A stretch of 64,000 bases of DNA from Zoogloea sp041911615 (lineage in GTDB: Bacteria > Pseudomonadota > Gammaproteobacteria > Burkholderiales > Rhodocyclaceae). Positions 1 to 8,101 of the stretch are shown one piece after another. The notes under the pieces were generated by a model. It saw only the letters and a list, made by a program, of their open reading frames with translations, had not been told where the DNA came from and did no database searches. The first letter of the stretch is position 1. Each line of letters starts with the position of its first letter. The DNA lies in the NCBI RefSeq assembly GCF_041911615.1, contig NZ_JAYROR010000138.1:19644-83643 (forward strand), written 5' to 3'. The position numbers were made by a program, and so were the translations under genes.

Positions 1-210
1 GATGCCTGCGGCGCCGAGATCCCCCGCTGGATGCGCCGCAAGTTCGAAGCCTTCGGCGACGACAGCGACAGCATCAAGGCCTTCGGGCTGGATGTGGTGA
101 GCGAGCTGTGCGAGAAGCTCCTCGCCGCCGGCGCGCCGGGGCTGCACTTCTACAGCATGAACCAGTCCGCCGCCACGCTGGCCATCTGCCAGCGCCTGGG
201 CATTGCCTGA
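1..210 (+). CDS. metF: 5,10-methylenetetrahydrofolate reductase, C-terminal part
   Basis: The open frame enters from the left edge and ends in TGA at 208-210, giving the last 69 residues. The segment ending in HFYSMNQSAATLAICQRLGI is the conserved MetF tail (E. coli has a comparable HFYTLNR...AICHTLG ending). MetF reduces methylene-THF to methyl-THF with FAD and NADH for methionine synthesis. The N-terminal TIM-barrel and FAD residues lie outside the window. Confidence 0.85.
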   Translation, partial: DACGAEIPRWMRRKFEAFGDDSDSIKAFGLDVVSELCEKLLAAGAPGLHFYSMNQSAATLAICQRLGIA

Positions 211-271
211 GATGAACGCCCCCCGATGCGCCTTCGGCGTGGAGGGCCGGCTTAGTACAGCCGACCCGTTC

Positions 272-366
272 GGCAGGCATGGCGCAGTGCGCCATGAAAT
301 CCCTGCCTCACCCCCCCACTGGGGGGCGGGCCGGCAGCTTCGGAGCGGCCGTGCGCGGCCGGCCCC
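272..366. repeat. Intergenic palindromic element with three hairpins
   Basis: Three consecutive inverted repeats lie between metF and the J-domain gene. The first has arms ATGGCGC/GCGCCAT (279-295) inside outer arms GGCAGG (272-277)/CCTGCC (302-307). The second is CCCCCC/GGGGGG around 312-326. The third has GGGCCGG/CCGGCCC arms around 328-364 with an inner GGCCG/CGGCC. There is no run of T, so it is not a classic terminator. It resembles the GC-rich extragenic repeats common in betaproteobacteria; that link is inference, because no second copy was found in this window. Confidence 0.45.
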
Positions 367-419
367 TGGGCCGTGCCTCGCCTTTCAAGTATCACAGTCC
401 TGCGGAACGGAGAACTGAC

Positions 420-698
420 ATGCGCGACCCCTACGAAGTCCTCGGCGTTGCACCCACCGCCCCCGACGAGGCCATCAAGACGGCCTACCGCAAGGCGGCG
501 CGCCTGTACCACCCGGACCGCAACCCTGATCCCAACGCCGCGGCCCGCTTCCGCGACATCCAGTCCGCCTACGAACTCCTCGCCGATCCGGCAAAGCGGC
601 GCGACTACGATCTGCTGCGCCAGCGCAACCTCATCGACGACCCCCAGCAGGAAGCCACCTTCCTCTGGAACGCCTACATTGAAAAGGTGATTGCTTGA
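420..698 (+). CDS. Small J-domain (DnaJ-like) protein
   Basis: The 92-residue protein is almost only a J domain: the YEVLGV start, helix II YRKAARLYHPD with the HPD tripeptide at residues 31-33, and the FRDIQSAYELLADPAKRRDYD end. It lacks the G/F, zinc-finger and substrate domains of DnaJ, so it probably recruits DnaK to a specific client. The ATG at 420 follows a GGAGA-type ribosome site. Its stop overlaps the TTG start of the next gene by 4 bp, so the two are translationally coupled and it heads a four-gene operon. The client is unknown; the next three proteins are the obvious candidates. Confidence 0.85.
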   Translation: MRDPYEVLGVAPTAPDEAIKTAYRKAARLYHPDRNPDPNAAARFRDIQSAYELLADPAKRRDYDLLRQRNLIDDPQQEATFLWNAYIEKVIA

Positions 699-1207
699 CC
701 TCGTTTTACTTCGAAGACATTTTCGAGCGCTACGCCAGCGAAATCGACGACCTGCGCTCCGACTCGGAAGGGCGCGACGTCCTCAAGCGCCGCCTGCGCG
801 ACAAGCACAAGGAATTCCCCTTCCTGCTGTCGATGATCGACACCGCCCCCGAGATGGTCGCCCCGGCCTTCCACGGCGCCTTCAAGTTCCGCAGCCAATC
901 CCTCGTCTATGGCGCCGCCCACAGCGAGCCCGGCGAAGACGACTTCCCGAGCTGGAGCGAACTCGCCCGCACCCTGGAGATCGCCGACTGGGCAAGGCCG
1001 CTCATCGACCAATGCCTCAAGCAGGATGGCGGCGACAGCTTCCTCGTCACCACCGCCGTGCTGGAGCACATGCTCGGCAGCGGCCTTGCCGTGCGCGCCG
1101 CGCCCGAATCCAGCCGCGACCATGACGAGGACGACGACGCCGAGGATCTCTCCGAAGCCGGCGACGAGTGGATGTCCGAACAAGGCTTCGACGCCGTCGA
1201 ACGATAA
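695..1207 (+). CDS. Hypothetical acidic-tailed protein, second gene of J-domain operon
   Basis: I do not recognise this 170-residue protein. It starts at a TTG that overlaps the previous stop (TTGA); no better in-frame ATG exists near the start. It looks soluble and mostly helical, with no signal peptide or membrane segment. Residues about 138-165 form a strongly acidic tail rich in Asp and Glu, a feature shared with the next gene product. Composition matches the surrounding chromosome, so it is not obviously acquired. Tight coupling to a J-domain protein suggests a chaperone client or partner, which is inference. Confidence 0.75.
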   Translation: MTSFYFEDIFERYASEIDDLRSDSEGRDVLKRRLRDKHKEFPFLLSMIDTAPEMVAPAFHGAFKFRSQSLVYGAAHSEPGEDDFPSWSELARTLEIADWARPLIDQCLKQDGGDSFLVTTAVLEHMLGSGLAVRAAPESSRDHDEDDDAEDLSEAGDEWMSEQGFDAVER

Positions 1208-1226
1208 GCACGCAGGAAAGCCCCGA

Positions 1227-1994
1227 ATGAACGCCCTTGTCATCAAACAGACCCACGCCCTGATCCAGGCCGGCGAGATCGCCGAGGCCGAATCCGCCCT
1301 GGCCGTCATCGCCGAACAGGAAGGCGACCACGCCCTCGTCGAAGTGCTCGACGAGATGGCGCCCAAGGATGTCCTCGCGGTGATGCGCGAGTACGACACC
1401 AGCAAGGAATCCATCATCAACATGGTGGTGAGCCCCGAGCAGTTCGTCGCCGCCATCATGCTCGAGCGCCAGTACGGCGAGCCCCTCGAAAAGTACGTCC
1501 CGCGCCTGCGCAACACCATGAACGCGGTGATGCACCGCAGCAGCGGCAGTTGCGCCGAAGTGCTCGAATGCCTAGCCGAGCACGACGAAGGCGTGCGCCT
1601 GCTGGCCGACTACTTCACCGACCACTACGACTCGCTGCTCGCCCTCGCCTACCACGGCGTGTTCGAGGTCGAGGTGGATCTGGAGCGCGCCTTCACGCCC
1701 AAGTCCGCCATCGGCTTCGATTCCGAGCGCATCGACGAGCTCGACCAGGGCCTCGAGATCGGCGACGCCATCGAGATGGTCAAGGCCCGCGTCTCCCGCA
1801 CCGAAGTGGCCGACGGCGACTGGATGGAGACCGCCTGGCTGCTGCGCCACGAGTTCTCCGACACCTTCGAGCTGCTCGTCATCGAGATCCAGGATCGCAT
1901 CGCCCGCGCCAGCGAAGCCGCCCGCCTGCCGGTGGCCGACACCGAGCCCGGCGTGCCCAAGCTGGACGACGAGGACGAAGAATCCGCCATCTGA
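1227..1994 (+). CDS. Hypothetical helical protein with acidic C-terminus, third gene of J-domain operon
   Basis: The protein has 255 residues and I do not recognise it. The ATG at 1227 follows AGGAAAG and lies 19 bp after the preceding stop. The N-terminal 100 residues look like helical repeats, with a DEMAPKDVLAVMREYD segment reminiscent of alpha-solenoid proteins. The C-terminus ends in an acidic stretch (LDDEDEESAI). No catalytic motif, signal peptide or membrane span is seen. It is cytoplasmic and co-transcribed with the J-domain gene. Function unknown. Confidence 0.75.
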   Translation: MNALVIKQTHALIQAGEIAEAESALAVIAEQEGDHALVEVLDEMAPKDVLAVMREYDTSKESIINMVVSPEQFVAAIMLERQYGEPLEKYVPRLRNTMNAVMHRSSGSCAEVLECLAEHDEGVRLLADYFTDHYDSLLALAYHGVFEVEVDLERAFTPKSAIGFDSERIDELDQGLEIGDAIEMVKARVSRTEVADGDWMETAWLLRHEFSDTFELLVIEIQDRIARASEAARLPVADTEPGVPKLDDEDEESAI

Positions 1995-2051
1995 TCCACC
2001 CAACCGCCTGACCCGCGCGTGGCCTGCCGGCCGCGCGCGCCCGAGCCCGCC

Positions 2052-3278
2052 ATGTCCAACGCCCAAGCCCTCACGACCGTCGACAGCAGCCCCTACTTCG
2101 AGCGCGTGCTGCGCCACGCCCTGAAGGAAAACCTCATCGACGCCGCCCGCCTCGACGGCATCCGTCGCGAAGGCGCCAAGGGCATCGTGCAGCTCGCCAG
2201 CTTCTTCAGCACCGCCAACCTGCGCCCCGAGCTCGAAGCCGCCCGCGGCCGGCTCGTCACCCTGGTCGGCCTCGCCCTCGAAGCCGAATCCGGCGGCAAG
2301 CTCGACGCCGCCGCGCGGCTGCTGCGCGACAAGACCCTGCTCGCCCTCTCCAAGGCCGGCGCCGACCGCCTGCGCCGGCTCCACGCCCTGCCCACCGAGC
2401 GCCTGCTCGGCGCCCCCGAAATCCTGCGCGAGAGCGAAAAGGAATTCCTCGCCCGCAACACCTTCGAGCCCGGCATCACCTATTCCCGCTATCTCGCCGA
2501 ACACGGCGCCCGCGAACGCAACCAGCAGTTCATCGACGCCGCCTACTGGCTCGCCGGCAAGTTTGGCGTCGCCCGCGACGACGCCCAGGAATGGCACGTG
2601 TTCTGCGAATCGGTCATCAACAGCGCCCTGCTCGTGCTGTTTGCCGAAAAGAAGCCCGGCGGCTTCTTCAGCGTGGACCGCTTCCTCAAGCTCGCCGAAG
2701 CCGCCACCAAAAAGCGCGGCACCACTTTTGGCGTGCTGGAAAGCTGGCTCGAAGACGCCACCCCCGCCATCCGCCGCGTCATCGAAAAGGAATGCACCCG
2801 CTTCACCGCCGAAGTGCTGCCCCTGCTACGCGAACACCCCGCCACCGAGATCTACCGCAACCAGGACCGCTTCTCCGGCCTGTTCTTCTTCGACAGCCAC
2901 TCCATCGGCGAGATCACCCACCACGACAAAGCCCGCGCCGCCGAATGGCAACGCATCATGGGCACCCAGGGCGAACACCCCGACGTGCAATGCGGCGTGC
3001 TCCTGATGGTCGCCACCGGCCTCGAACCCACCCGCAGCCTGCGCAAGAAAGACGCCCTCGCCATCTGGGACAACTTCCGGGACACCGGCTTCAACCAGCC
3101 CGCCATCACCCGCTTCATCGACAACGTCGTCCCGTTTGAATACCAGTCCGACATCCGCCGCCTGTGGGATGAAGACCTGGGGCCGGAGGCCAGCCAGCAG
3201 CTGGATGGGGATGATGAGACGCGGGTGCTGGGGTATCTGCAGGAGACGTGCAGGACGGGGTGGAAGAAAAAGGGGTGA
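2052..3278 (+). CDS. Hypothetical protein, fourth gene of J-domain operon
   Basis: The protein has 408 residues and is not recognised. I start it at the ATG at 2052 (MSNAQAL) because the 11 codons before it are low-complexity Pro/Arg/Ala without a ribosome site. It is soluble and helix-rich with many conserved-looking aromatic and charged positions (for example FSGLFFFDSHSIGEITHHD near residue 290), no Walker motif and no signal peptide. It lies 57 bp after the third gene and closes the operon. Codon use is normal for this genome. The overall pattern is a conserved but uncharacterised partner of the J-domain set. Confidence 0.75.
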   Translation: MSNAQALTTVDSSPYFERVLRHALKENLIDAARLDGIRREGAKGIVQLASFFSTANLRPELEAARGRLVTLVGLALEAESGGKLDAAARLLRDKTLLALSKAGADRLRRLHALPTERLLGAPEILRESEKEFLARNTFEPGITYSRYLAEHGARERNQQFIDAAYWLAGKFGVARDDAQEWHVFCESVINSALLVLFAEKKPGGFFSVDRFLKLAEAATKKRGTTFGVLESWLEDATPAIRRVIEKECTRFTAEVLPLLREHPATEIYRNQDRFSGLFFFDSHSIGEITHHDKARAAEWQRIMGTQGEHPDVQCGVLLMVATGLEPTRSLRKKDALAIWDNFRDTGFNQPAITRFIDNVVPFEYQSDIRRLWDEDLGPEASQQLDGDDETRVLGYLQETCRTGWKKKG

Positions 3279-3371
3279 GGGGCGTCTGGGGGAAGGGCTG
3301 GTGATCGGCCTTGCTGCCATTGGGGTAGGTCGCCGCCAACGTCAGCAACGTGACGGTCAGCAGACTTGCTC

Positions 3372-4454
3372 TTAGACCCCAAAAAAGGCCCTCACCTTAG
3401 CGAGGAGTCCTGTCTTGGTTAAAGTCGGCGACGGACTCGGGTTAGGAGCAGGTGGAACACTAGGCGCTGCTGAAGCGCCAGCAGATTGTGCTGGCGCGAC
3501 TCTCTGTTGGGCCCGTTGTTGAGCTGTCCTCTGCATCGCTTTCGCCCTTTCAGCCAGCGTATCCTGAATCCAAATCAGGAATGCGTCATAACTATCTCTT
3601 AGGCTCGGAGATGGCGGGTTCACCGCAGTCACGGCAAAAAGGGAGTGGTACCGAGCGAAACGCTCTTTATCCTGAGCGAAATCTAGTGCCCACTTTGCAT
3701 CGTACTGATGCTCTGATTTATCCAGCGTGTTCAAACTGCTCCGGGAAAATGTGCGCTCCAGAACATCTCGATAAATGTATGCGTTCAGCGAAAGCACGAA
3801 TTTTTGCAGAATGGAGCTAATGTCTTCCAGCATATCGATAGTGAGCGAAAGCGGCTTCTCAATCTGTGGGGAGCCCTTTGGAAGACCGAGCTTGTGAGCA
3901 TTACTCGCTCCGAGTAACCCGAAGCGATGTACACAGCAGTGCCTCAGCTGGCAAATATCACTGTACTTATCAAAGACAGGCTTCAACTCCTTTGGAAAAT
4001 TTCCATTTCCCATTCCCGTAATGCCGCAGAACTCTTTAAGGGTAAAAGACACCGTCGCGGCATTACTGAAAGAGATAGACTCTAGCAATGCTTCGGGAAG
4101 CAAGTCCCTTGCATGATGTGAAGCAGCGAAATATGAAAGCTCTTTGGGCGATGCAAGAAACTCGGTATGTTCGTCAACAAGCACGAGCCCCCGGACTACC
4201 CCACGGAGATAGCTTTCTACTGCCGATACATGCCCAAGTAAAAGTACGGCGCCGAGCTCTGGGTTGAATGCCTCCCTGAACGGGCTATTCGCGTAGATTA
4301 CTGAAAGCCGGTTTGAATTTTCGATAAATCGGTCAATAGGCGAAATAGAAGTCGATATCGCCGTCGAGGGGAAAAGCAACGTAGCATCAAGTGATTCCGT
4401 CAGCGCCTCCGACGGTGTTATGTTGAAAACAAATGGTTCGAGTTTCAAGGCCAT
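3372..4454 (-). CDS. HEPN-like putative ribonuclease, third gene of methyltransferase-ATPase operon
   Basis: The protein has 360 residues. The mid-region LRHCCVHRFG places Arg171 and His176 in the R-x4-H spacing that defines active HEPN RNases. The surrounding residues 60-260 are predicted helical, as in HEPN folds. A Pro/Ala/Gln-rich linker (about 295-345) leads to a short amphipathic C-terminal helix. The gene starts 6 bp downstream of the ATPase stop, so it is the last gene of a three-gene operon. Base composition is clearly lower in GC than the flanking chromosome, pointing to transfer. HEPN proteins are typically RNA-cleaving effectors in abortive defence or toxin systems; that role here is inference from motif and context. 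It could instead be an inactive RiboL-PSP-type HEPN relative. Confidence 0.7.
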   Translation of the reverse strand: MALKLEPFVFNITPSEALTESLDATLLFPSTAISTSISPIDRFIENSNRLSVIYANSPFREAFNPELGAVLLLGHVSAVESYLRGVVRGLVLVDEHTEFLASPKELSYFAASHHARDLLPEALLESISFSNAATVSFTLKEFCGITGMGNGNFPKELKPVFDKYSDICQLRHCCVHRFGLLGASNAHKLGLPKGSPQIEKPLSLTIDMLEDISSILQKFVLSLNAYIYRDVLERTFSRSSLNTLDKSEHQYDAKWALDFAQDKERFARYHSLFAVTAVNPPSPSLRDSYDAFLIWIQDTLAERAKAMQRTAQQRAQQRVAPAQSAGASAAPSVPPAPNPSPSPTLTKTGLLAKVRAFFGV

Positions 4455-4460
4455 ACGGGA

Positions 4461-6203
4461 TTAAGAAAGAAATTCGTCGACGTATGCTTCAATGCTTTGA
4501 TGTATTTGCGTAGCCCGCACCGGCCCCACTCGATAGATTCGCCTTAGCTCAGTACCGGGGTCTCTTAAAGACATAAAGTCTCCAACTGTTGATACGTCCG
4601 AGAACTCCTCGTGAAGCTTTCTACGTTGCCAACTAGTTAGAGTTGGAATAGACGAAAGCCGAATGTTCATACAGCTTTCGAAGGCGGATGCGTCCGTAAG
4701 CTTCGAACCACAATTATGGCAGTGTTTTGCCGACTCAGAAATACGCGCCGCTTGGCAGTTTTGACACGGTGGTAGGTCAAGCTTAAGATGGGAAATAACA
4801 TCAGCACCCAGTAGAGTCGAAACCGACCTTCTCAAGGGATGCTTTGGACTTGGCAGGAGAATTCCCTCAACAATTTTTGATGGAGAGAAGCCTCGACTGC
4901 TATCTGAAAACGCTCGGTCTCTAATTAACGCCCCTAGATGAGGAATGAATCGCTCATAGGTGCGCGCCTTTCCGTGCGAGACCGGGGTGGCAAAGCCAAA
5001 TAAAAGCCCTGCCTCCACTAAGAGCGAAAACATCCGCTCTACGTAGGCATTTCTCTCAGCACTCTCTTGGACACCAATGAGAAGTTGTTTTTCCCCGGCC
5101 TGAACGAGCTTGTTGTTTTCCTCAACCAGCTCAGCACACATCTTGTTGAACAAGACTTGGCCAGTAGTTATTAGGGTGCCGAGCTTAGGAGACTTTTGAA
5201 TCAAGGAAACATACTCCGCCTCCTTATTTCTCATGAATTTTTCAATCGTCGCGTTGAATCGGCTTTGATTTGTTCCCTCATCAGCTGACTTTGCGAAATC
5301 ACGGAGAAGGGTTAGATATGCGCGAGGTATCCCGAATGCGGCATATTTAAATACCTCACGAATATCGGGCGGAACCACCCCATATTCCTTCATCCGCTTA
5401 GTCCCAATCGACTCCATCAACTGAGCGTAATTAGGATGTTCGACTGAAATCCATGCTGAAACCTCATCAGCCTCGTGGGCAACATGGAAACGCGGCCCAT
5501 ATTCAGTAGTGCCTGGATAAACAGAGGCCTTTGGCGAAATTCTCGAAGATTTTATAGCCCGGAAGAAGTCAAAGAAGTTTGGCAGATATTCCGGAGCCAA
5601 CGTCAGCGCAGCATCATCCAGCAGTACAACTGTACGCGACCTGTGCAGTGCAGTAGCTATCCGGTCAATTGCTTGTTTGAGTTGAACAAGGGATAAGGAA
5701 TCAAAAATTTCCTGATGGTCGATTTGCAATGCTCCGCCACGCTCCAACCTTGCGACGATAGCTATCAAATCCTCTTTGAGGTATTCAACCCACAGGTCAT
5801 CTACTTCTTTTGGCGTCTCGCGCTTCTGATGCTCCTCTATTGCCTCATATAGACCAAGATAGCAAAGCGCAAGTATCCAACCATGAAAGATATCTAAAGC
5901 GTTACTTTTCGTTCTCAGTAACGGCTCAAGATGCAAATACTTATTGAACGACAGATAAACAACCAGAGGCTGGGTAACATCATTGGCACTTTTTACCCAA
6001 GCAAACCGCATTAGGTGGGTCTTTCCACACCCTCTTGGTCCAACTATTAATTTGGCGGCATGAACCAATAATTCATTGACAATAGTGCGAGCGGGACCAT
6101 CTATCGAGGTATTGGTCTCGATGACGTCTACGGGCAACTGGTCAGCGCGCACCTCAAGTGCAAGCGAGTCCTCATAAGCATCAAACTGGTCTGGTGTACT
6201 CAT
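4461..6203 (-). CDS. AAA/STAND-type P-loop ATPase with zinc ribbon
   Basis: The protein has 580 residues. Walker A is GPRGCGKT at 55-62 and Walker B is VVLLDDAA at 193-200. A winged-helix-like region follows, then a four-cysteine zinc ribbon (C481, C484, C496, C499), and the C-terminus carries a helix-hairpin-like YRVGPVRATQIH segment. The layout recalls ORC/Cdc6-like bacterial ATPases found beside defence genes. Its ATG overlaps the methyltransferase stop in ATGA (6200-6203), so the two are coupled. It lacks helicase motifs, so it is not a restriction translocase. I infer a sensor or switch that controls the HEPN partner. The family name is tentative; the ATPase call is firm. Confidence 0.75.
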   Translation of the reverse strand: MSTPDQFDAYEDSLALEVRADQLPVDVIETNTSIDGPARTIVNELLVHAAKLIVGPRGCGKTHLMRFAWVKSANDVTQPLVVYLSFNKYLHLEPLLRTKSNALDIFHGWILALCYLGLYEAIEEHQKRETPKEVDDLWVEYLKEDLIAIVARLERGGALQIDHQEIFDSLSLVQLKQAIDRIATALHRSRTVVLLDDAALTLAPEYLPNFFDFFRAIKSSRISPKASVYPGTTEYGPRFHVAHEADEVSAWISVEHPNYAQLMESIGTKRMKEYGVVPPDIREVFKYAAFGIPRAYLTLLRDFAKSADEGTNQSRFNATIEKFMRNKEAEYVSLIQKSPKLGTLITTGQVLFNKMCAELVEENNKLVQAGEKQLLIGVQESAERNAYVERMFSLLVEAGLLFGFATPVSHGKARTYERFIPHLGALIRDRAFSDSSRGFSPSKIVEGILLPSPKHPLRRSVSTLLGADVISHLKLDLPPCQNCQAARISESAKHCHNCGSKLTDASAFESCMNIRLSSIPTLTSWQRRKLHEEFSDVSTVGDFMSLRDPGTELRRIYRVGPVRATQIHQSIEAYVDEFLS

Positions 6204-7423
6204 TTGGATTTAAAGAGAATGTTCCGAAGAGCATCTATCGTCAGGAATTTCGCCCCGACCCCATGACTGGAAAAACTTAAAGCCTCACGGCCTGGACTAC
6301 TCTTCAAATACGCGAACACGGAATCTCGATGTTCTGGCGCTACTCTCAATATGAAGATGCAGTCCGATACGGCAACAGTGCCCGACTTGACTATACAGAC
6401 TTTCTCTTCAAAGTTTCGCCCCACGCGACCTACCAGGATGTCGCCAGGCTTTGCAAGATTGAATTGACCTTGCTTTGCCAATGCAGAAGGCATGCAGAAC
6501 TTTCGGCTTACTACATCTACGGCAGGACCCAAGTCCGTCGTATGAAGAACAGGAAAGTCACACTTCGTTCTCTGAGATGAGGAAAAGCTTCCACGAGACA
6601 AGGAGATAGTTACATCACCAATACGGGTCTGCTTTGTTCTTTTATTGCCCATGCCGCGTGCGAGGAACGAGTAATCGAGTCGCCCAGTTGCTTGCTCGCG
6701 CCGGATTTTCAACTCGGGAGATAACACCCCCGACTCATCTAAGCGTTGGACAAGAATTTCATCTGGACCCTCACCTGACTTACTCATCACAAGAATATGA
6801 GCCTTTGCCTCAGTCTTCCTAAAAATTCCTCTAGGAAGCTCAATGACGCGCTCAATACAATGCTCTGTTGCCAAGGCATTCCGCAGACCAGCGAATCGCT
6901 CACCGGCGATAACCCCGTCTGGAACTATCAAACCTAGACGGCCGTGTTTCCTGAGGAACCTCAAGTTCTGAGCGATGAATAGAATTTCTGCCGGCATGTC
7001 CGCCAGCTTAGGCAGCACATGACTCAACCCGGCATCTTCCAAGATGCTCGCAAAACCTTTTCGCCACTGGTGGCGAATATACGGAGGATTGCAAATCGCT
7101 AGGTCAGCACAGCCCAGATTAAGCCCAAGTTCCTTTTCGATGGCTGAACTAAGCGCATCACCCACATGATGTCTAAATGAACTCCCAAGCAGCTTAGGCA
7201 ACGATGCGCTCCGAGCGTTTTCATCTATATCGACCGTGTAGTAAGTAGCATCCTGCCATATCTTGGCGGCAGCAGCTGTGAGCACGCCATCACCGGCGCC
7301 CAAATCGAGCACAGACTCTGGAGAGATAGCCCCCATTGAGCTCACCAGAATAGCGCCAACATAGCTATTGGTGTAATAGCGTCCCAAGATGTCAGACGTT
7401 ATTGAGGAGCGCTGTACTTGCAT
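6200..7423 (-). CDS. N6-adenine DNA methyltransferase with C-terminal recognition-like domain
   Basis: The protein has 407 residues. SAM motif I is DLGAGDG at 40-46 and catalytic motif IV is NPPY at 112-115, the gamma-class order of M.TaqI-like adenine methylases. Residues about 260-400 look like a target-recognition domain of the HsdS type (FPVLHTTDLGP, KPGDILVGRVG, LRNILFKSK). Recognition and catalysis thus seem to be in one chain. It is first in the operon, with the ATPase overlapping its stop. No restriction nuclease or translocase subunit is adjacent, so this is not a standard restriction-modification pair. Low GC suggests acquisition. The target sequence is not predictable. Confidence 0.85.
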   Translation of the reverse strand: MQVQRSSITSDILGRYYTNSYVGAILVSSMGAISPESVLDLGAGDGVLTAAAAKIWQDATYYTVDIDENARSASLPKLLGSSFRHHVGDALSSAIEKELGLNLGCADLAICNPPYIRHQWRKGFASILEDAGLSHVLPKLADMPAEILFIAQNLRFLRKHGRLGLIVPDGVIAGERFAGLRNALATEHCIERVIELPRGIFRKTEAKAHILVMSKSGEGPDEILVQRLDESGVLSPELKIRREQATGRLDYSFLARGMGNKRTKQTRIGDVTISLSRGSFSSSQRTKCDFPVLHTTDLGPAVDVVSRKFCMPSALAKQGQFNLAKPGDILVGRVGRNFEEKVCIVKSGTVAVSDCIFILRVAPEHRDSVFAYLKSSPGREALSFSSHGVGAKFLTIDALRNILFKSK

Positions 7424-8101
7424 TCAGTATATTCTATTAGGATATTCTTCGACACTTTAAAATTCTGATTCAATGCGTTGCCATCGCGCGGCAATTACAG
7501 CCTATTAATGTTTCAACACGGTCTCTTTCGAGAAAAATCCAATTTTTTCTTATTGATAATTGGCGCCTTTATTAGAAGGCGGTTCTTTTAACCTCTTACA
7601 GCTAAGACTTGTTAGTTGCCACGCGCCTTGCGAATAGCCTAGAAAAAACCCGCCTCGAACATCGTACGACCGCACTGGTTGATGATTTTGCCATGGCCAC
7701 ATTCCTTCAAATCACGCCCACCGAGTTGGTCCGTCGACACTGCCATCTGTAAGGCTACCCTTCTGGTTTTGAAGGCTAGCACAGTGCCATTATGCTTGGC
7801 CCACAAAGGAGCAAATGATAGCGAAGAACTACAGGCAGATGTGCGCTACGTAGTTGATATGGCGCAGGGAAAACCCATTGGCCGGTTTGGCCGAACAACG
7901 GTCCATAGTGAAAGACTTTGGTCGGAGGAATCGACGGTCACACTGATACGCTAGATTTGCGTCAGTCGGCCAGATGCAGTTTCAAAATGGGCAGCTTAGC
8001 GTGGATTGAGGGCGCATGACAGGCTCCAGGCGTGGAGAGTAGAACGAAGGCCCAGTGCCCTTCGCTGCCGAGGAAGGGCGGCAAAGGGCGACCCGACCGC
8101 A
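7424..8101. other. AT-rich leader of the methyltransferase operon and gene-poor gap
   Basis: 7424-7640 is AT-rich and lies directly upstream of the methyltransferase ATG, so it should hold the operon promoter; on the minus strand TAGAAT and TATACT occur just before the start, and ATATTCT is repeated at 7429-7435 and 7442-7448, a possible operator. From 7640 to 8101 I see no convincing gene. A short minus-strand frame (ATG 7746, stop 7639, 35 codons, two Cys) stays open upstream through more plausible codons to about 7855 and may be a gene remnant. A 91-codon plus-strand frame at 7679-7954 looks like chance. No terminal inverted repeats of an insertion sequence were found. Confidence 0.4.

Noticed and set aside
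7679..7954. A 91-codon plus-strand gene in the island gap
   Set aside because: There is no ribosome site, no motif and no supporting context; a minus-strand remnant is at least as likely.
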